Source: Oscillibacter sp. (lineage in GTDB: Bacteria > Bacillota > Clostridia > Oscillospirales > Oscillospiraceae). Taken from it: a stretch of DNA of 64,000 bases. Below, one piece after another: positions 58,301 through 64,000 of this stretch. Each line of letters starts with the position of its first letter. Positions within the stretch are counted from its first letter, which is position 1. Position numbers and translations under genes: made by a program. The stretch spans positions 1-64,000 of the forward strand of contig JAAVZX010000077.1 in assembly GCA_022791875.1 (NCBI GenBank), written 5' to 3'. Under the pieces are notes generated by a model. The model had not been told where the DNA came from. It saw only the letters and a program-made list of their open reading frames with translations, and made no database searches.

Positions 58301-60296
58301 GTCCCTGCCTGCGGCGGCGGTTCTCGGCGGCGCGGGGCGTGACCGCGCGGAGCGCATCAACACCCTGTACCAGTCCGTCCTGGCCTGGGAGGACATCATG
58401 CACATCTGCAACACCACTCAGGGCATCGACAGCACCCGCGACAAAAACGACATGCAGTCCCGGCAGAATATCCGCTGTATGCAGATGTTCAGCGGCGCGT
58501 TCATGTACGCCGCCGGGAACCACGTCGGCATCGGCTACGGCTCCTGCGGCGGAATGGTCTGCGGCAAGCCCATCGAAGCCCTGAACGGCGCGTCGGCCAA
58601 CGGCCTCTTCGGCTGGGGCATCGCCCACGAGATCGGGCACAACATGGATAAGCTGGGCAAGGCGGAGATCACCAACAACATCTACTCCCTCATGGTCCAG
58701 ACCTGCGACGGAGGGCAGAACGTCCTGCGCTCCCGCCTGGAGAACAGCAATAAGTACAGCGCCATCTTCACCAAAGTGGCCGAGGGCTACCCCGGCGACT
58801 CCAACAACGTCTTCGTCCAGCTGGGCCTCTACTGGCAGCTCCACCTGGCCTACGACGGCGGCACGAATCCCTTCGATTTCTATAACCGCTTCTTCAAAGC
58901 CTGGAAAGCGGGGACCCACTTCAACGGCGCGTCCGACTACGGCGACAGGCTGGCCCTGACGGCCTCCGCCATTGCGAACAAGAACCTGACGGAGTTCTTC
59001 ACCCGCTGGGGCGTATCCCTCAGCGAGAATACCAGGAACACCCTTGCGGGCTATCCGGAGGAACCCCGCGCCGTCTGGTATCTCAGCGACCAGAGCCGCC
59101 GCGCGCGCCTGAACGGCGAACAGCCCGCCTCCGGAAGCCTGACCGCCTCCGCGGCCCTGACGGGGGAGAAGAACGAGGTCACAATTACCATCACCCCCAA
59201 CATCACCGGAGACCTGCAAGGCTACGAAATCCGCCGCAGCAGCGACGGCGGGCAGACCTTCCAGTCCATCGCATTTACCAAGGATACCAGCTATACGGAT
59301 GTAATCGGCTCCGCCAACCACCGCACCTACACCTACCAGGTTGTGGCCTATGACATCCTAGGCAATGCCGTCAACACCCCGGCTGTTTCCGGCGAGATCC
59401 GCATTGCCTACGACCAGACCGTGCCCTCCGGCGACTACACCATGACACGGGACGGCGATGGAACCGTCACCTTCGATCTGACGAACGAAACCGCCGTCTC
59501 CGGCCTGATTCTCACGGGAGCGAACATCCCCGCCAGCGGCGATTTCACCATTACCGTCACCGACAAGGACGGCAAGACCACCACCGCCCGCACAGGCAGC
59601 TTCTCCGCAAACAACCAGGCCACAGACAACACCAACAGCTACCTCACCTACTTCCAGAAGCCCGGCGCACCCAAAACCGACACCCGCATCTGGACCTACG
59701 ACGCCAAGACCGTCACCGTCACCGGCATTCCCGCAGACGTGGCCGAGGGCGACATCAACCTGATCAGCTACGCCGGAGACGACGTAGCCCTGTGGGAGGG
59801 CGGCTTTGCGGGCCTCCTGGCAGCGCCCTACGACTGCGGCAGCGAGACTCTCCCCGCCGGAACCCTAGTCATCGCCGGCACATACCGCGGCAATCCCGGC
59901 TACCAGATCGTGAAGATCGAGGGCCTCTTCACCAAGACCGTCCTCGCGGACGGCGAAAACAGCGCGGGAACCGTCACTCAGACCACCGAAACCCGCTTCC
60001 TGGACGGCGAAGCGTACCTCTTCGCGGAAGTTCCTGACGACGGAGAGGTCAGCGACATCAGCGACGGCATCTTCCTCTTCGTCCCCAACGTCCAGCGGGA
60101 GGCAGAGCTCCAGGGCGAAACCCACGACTGCGCCCCCACGAACCTCCTGCCCACCCAGATCCGGGCAGTCCTCTCCCGGTCGGACATCCCCAACGACGCC
60201 GCTGACCAGCGCATCACCGCGGAAACCCTGTGGGTCAACGCCCCCGGCGGCGAGGACCTGCCCACCATCGTAATCACACAGGAGGCTGCACAATGA
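55347..60296 (+). CDS. Secreted M60-type metallopeptidase with type I dockerin, FN3 and discoidin-like domains
   Basis: A 1649-residue exported protein. Domain order: signal peptide (1-27); an immunoglobulin-like module (about 34-150, GSISGTVRIDSPQSLDAL); a type I dockerin (about 155-205) with calcium loops DVNGDGRVNERD (Asp158 on) and DLTGDGEIDIYD (Asp189 on); a discoidin-like unit; two FN3 domains (about 372-465 and 466-557); a second discoidin-like unit (about 570-745); the peptidase (about 850-1240) with HEIGHN (His1094, Glu1095, His1098) and candidate third ligand Glu1107; a further FN3 (about 1265-1360) and a beta-rich tail. M60 enzymes cut O-glycosylated mucin-type proteins. The ATG has AGAGGAGAG upstream. 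Its stop overlaps the SLH anchor gene by four bases. Confidence 0.85.
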   Translation: MQIRKRLTALLLSVALLIPAVPAAQAAGPDPDVTGSISGTVRIDSPQSLDALKDRDLRVELSQDGDALGWFPLTWDGESFSLGVYDASVSLRNQDGGPLGGGRWPGYLDFTVSRLPQGNYTLSFTGEGYVPCDQDVTLDRYAQHIILGTADGTFTLGDVNGDGRVNERDRDLLADALGSTNARDLSHYDLTGDGEIDIYDLACVTRGMGASGGAQILDTACLAPPVDFDAMEAALDASGVTFTGDLADLFRDNGEIVLFSAGGDGDTTLEIPLTEAVEVQELKILTPEGPGEMLAGTVRLTYSDDTYEEAPFDNSTPAGVHAISAVPGSGVITIALGRRVAVKKITITVTRTADGDYAAVESIQFLRDIVPENPVAPNSQVRNLSAEPGDGKVDLRWSTLPNVTGYRVDWWAKDGSGQRKSLTVSVPSASVTGLENLKVYCFTVTPVNGAWQGLASEAVTAEPQPSKAPDAPDMINVQSQDSALQVSWKASKGATYYQLYYKAESDADYRLWGDRIAGTSAALTGLTNDVTYSLYLTAGNAVGVSGRSRIAQGVPKGVDYSRPEGIPTEGVIEGAAIERVWLADAGNVSPSSYPAGAPFQTAYMNDGDFRTHWTSQSYYDGNWSRSKTVYASFARPVDLSAVIWVPRLDGGYPSNLRVYTVTVWQEGDDLSSPGTLIAPLPNCGSGSDVKTWLPVQNNPAVTRFALLPFNPAMKVVKIAITIEQVDYTAVSLSELMFLEYDPAHCLPEDIAALFADETRLSLASGVDQAQIDALRTRLTGDERKYCINPTALDDELDLAEELLNGVASSGVVIEGVDARSAGADSNKYHQSGSDLQPLGAAAAANSEITIYASGIPAGETVRIFATQFNAEASTWRAQAGTLENGRNILRIPQIGSQNTPRGGSLYFTYSGSNPDGITLHVRRATDIPALDLSDWYTMSETARQDAIGLYMDELDAYVTAQGINDTNKLTNCLNVTEIATPVVLLSLPAAAVLGGAGRDRAERINTLYQSVLAWEDIMHICNTTQGIDSTRDKNDMQSRQNIRCMQMFSGAFMYAAGNHVGIGYGSCGGMVCGKPIEALNGASANGLFGWGIAHEIGHNMDKLGKAEITNNIYSLMVQTCDGGQNVLRSRLENSNKYSAIFTKVAEGYPGDSNNVFVQLGLYWQLHLAYDGGTNPFDFYNRFFKAWKAGTHFNGASDYGDRLALTASAIANKNLTEFFTRWGVSLSENTRNTLAGYPEEPRAVWYLSDQSRRARLNGEQPASGSLTASAALTGEKNEVTITITPNITGDLQGYEIRRSSDGGQTFQSIAFTKDTSYTDVIGSANHRTYTYQVVAYDILGNAVNTPAVSGEIRIAYDQTVPSGDYTMTRDGDGTVTFDLTNETAVSGLILTGANIPASGDFTITVTDKDGKTTTARTGSFSANNQATDNTNSYLTYFQKPGAPKTDTRIWTYDAKTVTVTGIPADVAEGDINLISYAGDDVALWEGGFAGLLAAPYDCGSETLPAGTLVIAGTYRGNPGYQIVKIEGLFTKTVLADGENSAGTVTQTTETRFLDGEAYLFAEVPDDGEVSDISDGIFLFVPNVQREAELQGETHDCAPTNLLPTQIRAVLSRSDIPNDAADQRITAETLWVNAPGGEDLPTIVITQEAAQ

Positions 60297-61441
60297 AGAA
60301 ACGAATCCTGACGGCCCTCTTGGCCCTGACGCTCCTCCTGGTCCTCATCCCCGGCACGGCCGCGGCGGCGGACAGCGCCCCCGTCCTGGCCTGCCGGGAC
60401 GACGGCGGCAACATCCGCCTCACCCTGGAGAACGTCTCCGCCCCCGTCTACGCCCTCCAGCTGGACCTGACCCTGGACGGCGCGTGTCCCGACGCGGTGT
60501 TCACCCCGGACGTGGACGCCTACGTCCCCGACTGCCGCGCCGTGGTGCGCCGGGACAAAACCGACATTACCATCTACATCTCCGGCCTGGAGGACGCGCC
60601 GTCCAACGGCGCCCTCCGGCTGGGCGTGCTGAAACCGGGAGAGCGCTGCACCCTGCCCGGGCAGGCGGATCTGATTCTCCTGGATCAGAACCTGCGCCCC
60701 ATCGAGACAGGCGGAAGCATTTCCGTGACCACGGGCAGCGGCTCCGGCGGCACCGTAAACAAGGGCAGCGGCTCCACCAGCGGCAAGCCCGGCACCGCCG
60801 TGACCCCTGACATCACCGTGAAGAAGCCCCTGCCTTTCACCGACGTGGCCGAGACGGACTGGTGCGCGGACGCCGTGCGCTACGTCTACGAAAACGGCCT
60901 CATGAACGGCACCACAGGCACCACCTTCAACCCCACCGGCTCCACCACACGGGGCATGATCGTGGCGATCCTCTACCGCCTCGAAGGCTCCCCCGCCTAC
61001 ACGCCCCCCGAGGGCACCCCCGGCTTCACCGTAGACGGCGCGCCCGCCGCCTCCTACAACGCCGCTTTCTCCGACGTCCGCCCCACGGCCTATTATGTCT
61101 CCGCCGTGGCCTGGGCCTCCGCCAACGGCATCGTCAACGGCTACGAGGACGGCACCTTCCGCCCCGACAACCTCATCACCCGGGAGCAGATGGCCGCGTT
61201 CCTCTACCGCTACGCCCGCTACAAGGGCTGCGACGTCACCGCCAGAGCGGACCTGACCCCCTTCGCGGACGCCCCCCAGATTGCCTCCTACGCCGTAGAG
61301 CCCATCCAGTGGGCCAACGCTCAGAGTCTGGTCAACGGCACCAGCGCCGCGACGCTGTCCCCCAAGGGGAACGCCACCCGCGCCCAGGTCGCCGTGATTC
61401 TGAACCGCTTCGCTGAGAACGTCCTCCAGGCCCGCGGCTGA
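60293..61441 (+). CDS. Cell-surface anchor: possible cohesin-like domain, linker and three SLH repeats
   Basis: A 382-residue exported protein. The signal peptide (1-25) is followed by a beta-rich domain of about 118 residues (27-145) that reads NIRLTLENVSAPVYALQLDL, then TPDVDAYVPDC and ITIYISGLEDAPSNGALRLG. The LENVxAPVYALQLDLxLD and later xLRLGVL spacing resembles cohesins, though it is shorter than the usual 140. A Ser/Gly/Thr linker (145-182) leads to three SLH modules: LPFTDVAETDWCADAVRYVY, FSDVRPTAYYVSAVAWASAN and LTPFADAPQIASYAVEPIQW. SLH binding to wall polymer would fix it to the cell. It is translationally coupled (ATGA) to the dockerin protease. SLH is secure; cohesin identity is inferred. 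Confidence 0.8.
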   Translation: MKKRILTALLALTLLLVLIPGTAAAADSAPVLACRDDGGNIRLTLENVSAPVYALQLDLTLDGACPDAVFTPDVDAYVPDCRAVVRRDKTDITIYISGLEDAPSNGALRLGVLKPGERCTLPGQADLILLDQNLRPIETGGSISVTTGSGSGGTVNKGSGSTSGKPGTAVTPDITVKKPLPFTDVAETDWCADAVRYVYENGLMNGTTGTTFNPTGSTTRGMIVAILYRLEGSPAYTPPEGTPGFTVDGAPAASYNAAFSDVRPTAYYVSAVAWASANGIVNGYEDGTFRPDNLITREQMAAFLYRYARYKGCDVTARADLTPFADAPQIASYAVEPIQWANAQSLVNGTSAATLSPKGNATRAQVAVILNRFAENVLQARG

Positions 61442-61463
61442 GCCCGTTCCAGCAAGTCCCACA

Positions 61464-61516
61464 AAAAAAGCCTCCCCCGCACCCATATTTCTGGGCTGCG
61501 AGGGGGGCTTTTTTGG
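61464..61516 (+). terminator. Terminator of the protease-anchor operon
   Basis: AAAAAAAGCCTCCCCCGCA pairs with TGCGAGGGGGGCTTTTTT around a loop with an inner CCCA/TGGG stem, ending in six T. Confidence 0.88.
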
Positions 61517-61535
61517 CAGATCGGAGAAAATGTAA

Positions 61536-61582
61536 ACACGTGTAAAGTTTTCCTTGATTCCTGGATGGACACGTGTTATAGT
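61536..61582 (+). promoter_or_regulatory. Dehydrogenase promoter with two ACACGTGT operators
   Basis: TTGATT (61554-61559), 17-base spacer, TATAGT (61577-61582). One ACACGTGT lies at 61536-61543, upstream of the -35. The second lies at 61569-61576, inside the spacer against the -10. The sites are 33 bases apart (about three helical turns). The same palindrome is at the TRAP promoter (14359). Confidence 0.75.
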
Positions 61583-61637
61583 TAGGGTAACAGGCCCCGG
61601 GAGGGGCTGATTTCTGAATGTAGAAAGGGTGCTGAAA

Positions 61638-62426
61638 ATGGGAGTTGCGATTTCTCTTGCGGGCAAGAATGCGATTGTGACCGGCGGGGCGGGCGGCATG
61701 GGCCGCTGCACGGCCCTGCTCCTGGCGGAGGCCGGGGCCAACGTTTTGGTTTCCGACATGGACGGCGACGCCGCCGAGGCCGTTGCCGCCGGGATCCGGG
61801 AGAAGTTCGGCGTCAAGGCCGTCTCCAACCGCTGCAACGTGGCTGTAAAAGCGGAAGTGGACGCCATGGTCGCCCAGGCCATGGAGGTCTTCGGAAGGGT
61901 GGATATTCTCAACCATGTGGCGGGCGTCTTCGGTGCCGTGGACTTCCTGGAGGCCACGGAGGAAGACTATGACAAGCAGCTGAACATCAACACGAAGGGC
62001 ACCTTCTTTGTGAACCAGGCGGTCCTCCGCGTCATGATTCCCAACCGTTCCGGCAAAATCGTCAACATGTGTTCCCAGGCGGGCAAGTACGGCTTCCCCA
62101 CCAACGTGGCCTACACCACCTCCAAGTTCGGCGTCACCGGCATGACCCAGTCCATCGCCATGTACGCCGCCCCCTACAACATCAACGTCAACTGCGTCTG
62201 CCCCGGCATCGTCCGCACCAACATCTGGGAACGCGCCCTCGACGACATCCGCCGCCAGGGCGGCGACGCCGAAGCCTACTTCGAGTCCCGCCTCCAGGGC
62301 ATCCCCCTCAAGCGCGCCCAAACCATGGAAGACATCGCCCACATGTTCCTCTACCTCTCCTCCTCCTACGCCGACAACATGACCGGCCAGGCCATCAACA
62401 TCACCGGCGGGCGCGTCATGCACTAA
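61638..62426 (+). CDS. Short-chain dehydrogenase/reductase (SDR)
   Basis: A 262-residue SDR-family oxidoreductase. NAD(P) binding is at AIVTGGAGGMGRCTALLLAE (about 12-31), with VLVSDMDGD following strand 2; the Asp after the second strand suggests NAD preference. The catalytic tetrad includes NHVAGV (Asn), CSQAGKYG (Ser), and YTTSKFG (Tyr, Lys) near residues 155-161. The C-terminal NITGGRVMH is typical. The substrate is unknown, but the operon partner (gluconate 5-dehydrogenase-like) and the TRAP-linked operators suggest a sugar or sugar acid. ATG 61638 is preceded by AAAGGG; a GTG at 61629 would add three codons. Confidence 0.88.
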   Translation: MGVAISLAGKNAIVTGGAGGMGRCTALLLAEAGANVLVSDMDGDAAEAVAAGIREKFGVKAVSNRCNVAVKAEVDAMVAQAMEVFGRVDILNHVAGVFGAVDFLEATEEDYDKQLNINTKGTFFVNQAVLRVMIPNRSGKIVNMCSQAGKYGFPTNVAYTTSKFGVTGMTQSIAMYAAPYNINVNCVCPGIVRTNIWERALDDIRRQGGDAEAYFESRLQGIPLKRAQTMEDIAHMFLYLSSSYADNMTGQAINITGGRVMH

Positions 62427-62439
62427 GGTGCCTGCCAGA

Positions 62440-62531
62440 CCCCGCGGGGGGACGGGGGGCCTCCGGCGGCCAGGGGCTTTGCCCCTGGACCCCACCAGGG
62501 AGGCACGCGCCTCCCTGGACCCTGGCAGATC
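62440..62531. repeat. Family B repeat between the two dehydrogenases
   Basis: CCCCGCGGGGGGACGGGGGG, then CCTCCGGCGGCCAGGGGCTT, TGCCCCTGGACCCCACCAGG, a GGAGGCAC-GCGCCTCC stem and CCTGGCAGATC. It is nearly identical to 35484 and 25690. Confidence 0.75.
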
Positions 62532-62610
62532 AGTCCCTTTTTGTGGGACTGGCTGTTGATGTGCTGCCTGCTGTTTAATTACTTTTTTGCTTGAAAGGAG
62601 CTTCTATCCT

Positions 62611-63423
62611 ATGACTAATGCTGAAATTATGAATAAATTCTCTTTGGAGGGCAAGACCGCTCTTGTTACTGGAGGGTGCTACGGAATCGGCTTTGCGATC
62701 GCTCACGCCCTCCACGCTGCCGGTGCCGCGGTCGCCTTCTGCGCCACCAGCGACACCTCCGTGGAAAAGGCCCTGGCCGCTTACCATGCCGAGGGCATGG
62801 ACGACGTGAAGGGCTACGTCTGCGACGTGACCAAGGAAGCCGAGGTCAAGGACCTCATCGCCAAGGTTGAGAAGGACTTCGCCCCCGTCGACATCCTCGT
62901 CAACAACGCCGGAATCATCAAGCGCATCCCCATGTGCGACATGACTGTGGAGGACTTCGAGCGCGTGGTCCAGGTGGACCTGACGGCCCCCTTCATCGTC
63001 TCCAAGGCGGTCCTCCCCGGCATGATCGACCGCGGACACGGCAAGATCATCAACGTCTGCTCCATCCTCAGCGAGCTGGGCCGCGAAACCGTCGCCGCCT
63101 ACACCGCAGCTAAAGGCGGCTTGAAGCTCCTGACGCAGAACATCTGCTCCGAGTTCGGCGGCAAGAACATCCAGTGCAACGGCATCGGCCCCGGCTACAT
63201 TGCCACCCAGCAGACCGCCCCCCTCCGGGAGCGCCAGCCCGACGGCTCCCGCCACCCCTTCGACCAGTTCATCGTAGGCCGCACACCGGCAGGCCGCTGG
63301 GGCGAGGCGGAAGACCTGATGGGCCCCGCAATCTTCCTGGCCTCCGACGCCTCCAACTTCGTCAACGGACACGTTCTCTACGTAGACGGCGGCGTCCTGG
63401 CCTACATCGGCAAACAGCCCTGA
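62611..63423 (+). CDS. Gluconate 5-dehydrogenase-like SDR
   Basis: A 270-residue SDR. FSLEGKTALVTGGCYGIGFA, DILVNNAGIIKRIPMCDMTV, SILSELGRETVAAYTAAKGG and IQCNGIGPGYIATQQTAPLR, plus the C-terminus GHVLYVDGGVLAYIGKQP, match the gluconate 5-dehydrogenase of Gram-positive bacteria almost block for block. This enzyme interconverts D-gluconate and 5-keto-D-gluconate; in some species the same family reduces uronate-derived keto-deoxy acids. The catalytic Ser/Tyr/Lys are present. ATG 62611 has AAAGGAG ten bases upstream; an internal ATG at 62629 also fits the family N-terminus. It lies before a converging LacI-type regulator. Confidence 0.92.
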   Translation: MTNAEIMNKFSLEGKTALVTGGCYGIGFAIAHALHAAGAAVAFCATSDTSVEKALAAYHAEGMDDVKGYVCDVTKEAEVKDLIAKVEKDFAPVDILVNNAGIIKRIPMCDMTVEDFERVVQVDLTAPFIVSKAVLPGMIDRGHGKIINVCSILSELGRETVAAYTAAKGGLKLLTQNICSEFGGKNIQCNGIGPGYIATQQTAPLRERQPDGSRHPFDQFIVGRTPAGRWGEAEDLMGPAIFLASDASNFVNGHVLYVDGGVLAYIGKQP

Positions 63424-63462
63424 GTAGGGGCCGGGCTCTGTCCCGGCCCGTTCCCCCGCAAG
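63424..63462. repeat. Family C repeat (partial)
   Basis: GTAGGGGCCGGGCTCTGTCC, then CGGCCCGTTCCCCCGCAAGCC. It matches the copy at 4591 in layout. Confidence 0.5.
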
Positions 63463-63488
63463 CCTTTGCAGCACTGTGAAAAAAGCAG

Positions 63489-63519
63489 CGGCCCGCTCCC
63501 CAAAGAGCGGGCCGTTTTT
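63489..63519. terminator. Bidirectional terminator between dehydrogenase and LacI-type genes
   Basis: CGGCCCGCTC (63489-63498) pairs with GAGCGGGCCG (63505-63514), with TTTTT on the plus side and an A-run (giving U's on the minus strand) on the other. Confidence 0.9.
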
Positions 63520-63538
63520 CAGATCATGGCACAGCGCG

Positions 63539-64000
63539 TCAGCACAACCTCCGGATGCTCCCCCGCAGCTCCGGCGTCACCTCCGGGATGACATAATCAT
63601 GCACCTCCACGCTTTCCCGCTCCACCAGCTCAATCAAGCGGCTCACCGTCAGCTTGGCCACCCGCTCACAGGAGGTCCCGATCACCGACAGCGGCGGCGT
63701 GGTATAGAGGGCGTAGTCCGTGTCGTCGATCCCCAGCAGGGAGATGTCCTCCGGAATCCGCAGGCCCATGTCCCGGATGGCCTCGAAGGTGCCCATGAGC
63801 ATGGTGGCGGAGCTGGCGCACAGGGCCGTGGGCAGGCTGTCCGCGTTCCGCTGGAGGACCCGCCGCGTGGCGTTGTACCCCCCCTGGCGGCGGTTGAACG
63901 CGCCGTATTCCAGGTAGCGGCTCCGGTCGAAGGGAATCCCGGCGGCGGCCAAGGCCGTCTCGAAGCCCTCCAGGCGGTCCTGGACGGTGAGCTTGTTGGG
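63539..64000 (-). CDS. LacI-family transcriptional regulator, C-terminal part (partial)
   Basis: The last 153 codons are present; the N-terminal helix-turn-helix lies beyond the window. NKLTVQDRLEGFETALAAAG, LCASSATMLMGTFEAIRDMG, LRIPEDISLLGIDDTDYALY, TTPPLSVIGTSCERVAKLTV and YVIPEVTPELRGSI are the effector-binding and dimer parts of LacI/PurR-type proteins. It converges on the dehydrogenase operon and is the best local candidate for the protein that binds the ACACGTGT sites, although that link is inferred from position only. Confidence 0.9.
   Translation of the reverse strand, partial: PNKLTVQDRLEGFETALAAAGIPFDRSRYLEYGAFNRRQGGYNATRRVLQRNADSLPTALCASSATMLMGTFEAIRDMGLRIPEDISLLGIDDTDYALYTTPPLSVIGTSCERVAKLTVSRLIELVERESVEVHDYVIPEVTPELRGSIRRLC

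Noticed and set aside
55530..59321. A 1263-codon open frame antisense to the M60 protease
   Set aside because: It results from the high GC content of the sense codons. The sense gene has domains and catalytic motifs; the antisense product has none.
1..64000. tRNA or rRNA genes
   Set aside because: I looked for GTTCRA-type T-loops with flanking acceptor stems and for rRNA core blocks and saw none that held together.

Overview
The window looks like a chromosomal segment of a fairly GC-rich, Gram-positive member of the Clostridia, most likely a gut Oscillospiraceae-type bacterium (Oscillibacter/Dysosmobacter-like). This is inferred from gene content and style, since no rRNA or tRNA lies in the window. 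The supporting signs are a flagellin 3' end, two proteins with S-layer homology (SLH) repeats, GntR/LacI-type AraR control of arabinose genes, an FMN riboswitch on a rib operon, Ser/Gly-rich lipoprotein linkers on solute-binding proteins, and many short intergenic repeats of the kind that litter these genomes.

Layout. 1-2410: flagellin end, YerC-like TrpR-fold regulator, SAM methyltransferase, Hsp33. 2772-7327: pyruvate kinase, a radical SAM protein divergent from an HxlR regulator, a membrane-anchored GH25 muramidase. 7487-10755: tripartite tricarboxylate transporter (tctCBA). 10967-14236: a SUV3-like RNA helicase divergent from a COG1237-type metallo-beta-lactamase-fold protein. 14425-17396: TRAP transporter (dctPQM). 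17505-19674: AraC-GNAT fusion plus MATE exporter. 19808-22215: a type II restriction-modification cassette with two methyltransferases and a PD-(D/E)XK nuclease. 22289-25588: telA/yceG pair. 26199-27476: a protein with two degenerate tyrosine-recombinase-like domains and two winged helices. 27772-32031: a 1419-aa SLH surface protein. 32111-36090: FMN riboswitch and ribD-ribE-ribBA-ribH. 36269-40167: GH4 phospho-glucosidase and a glucose-family PTS permease. 40416-42880: blaI/blaR1-type sensor pair. 42945-43697: metallophosphoesterase. 43722-54421: arabinose regulon (araR, YtfQ-like ABC importer, kinase, araA, araD). 54482-55134: a 29-codon ORF and a DUF3788 protein. 55347-61441: a dockerin-bearing M60-type metallopeptidase translationally coupled to a possible cohesin-SLH anchor. 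61638-64000: two short-chain dehydrogenases (the second gluconate 5-dehydrogenase-like) and the 3' part of a LacI-family regulator.

How the genes fit together. Much of the window is carbohydrate and acid uptake using four transporter classes (TTT, TRAP, ABC, PTS), each beside matching catabolic or regulatory genes. Three linkages come directly from the DNA. An 8-bp palindrome ACACGTGT overlaps both the TRAP promoter (14359-14366) and the dehydrogenase promoter 47 kb away (61536-61543 and 61569-61576), so the two loci may form one sugar-acid regulon. A 13-mer AACAATACAAATT occurs three times before the arabinose importer, next to a divergent AraR-type gene. A type I dockerin (two DxNGDG-like loops) in the M60 protease lies in an operon with a secreted protein made of a cohesin-sized beta-rich domain, a Ser/Gly linker and three SLH repeats. 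The last is the best candidate for an undescribed system: a two-gene, cellulosome-style anchor for a surface glycoprotein protease.

Starts were chosen from Shine-Dalgarno spacing and family N-termini. Family assignments come from reading motifs by eye, with no database search.
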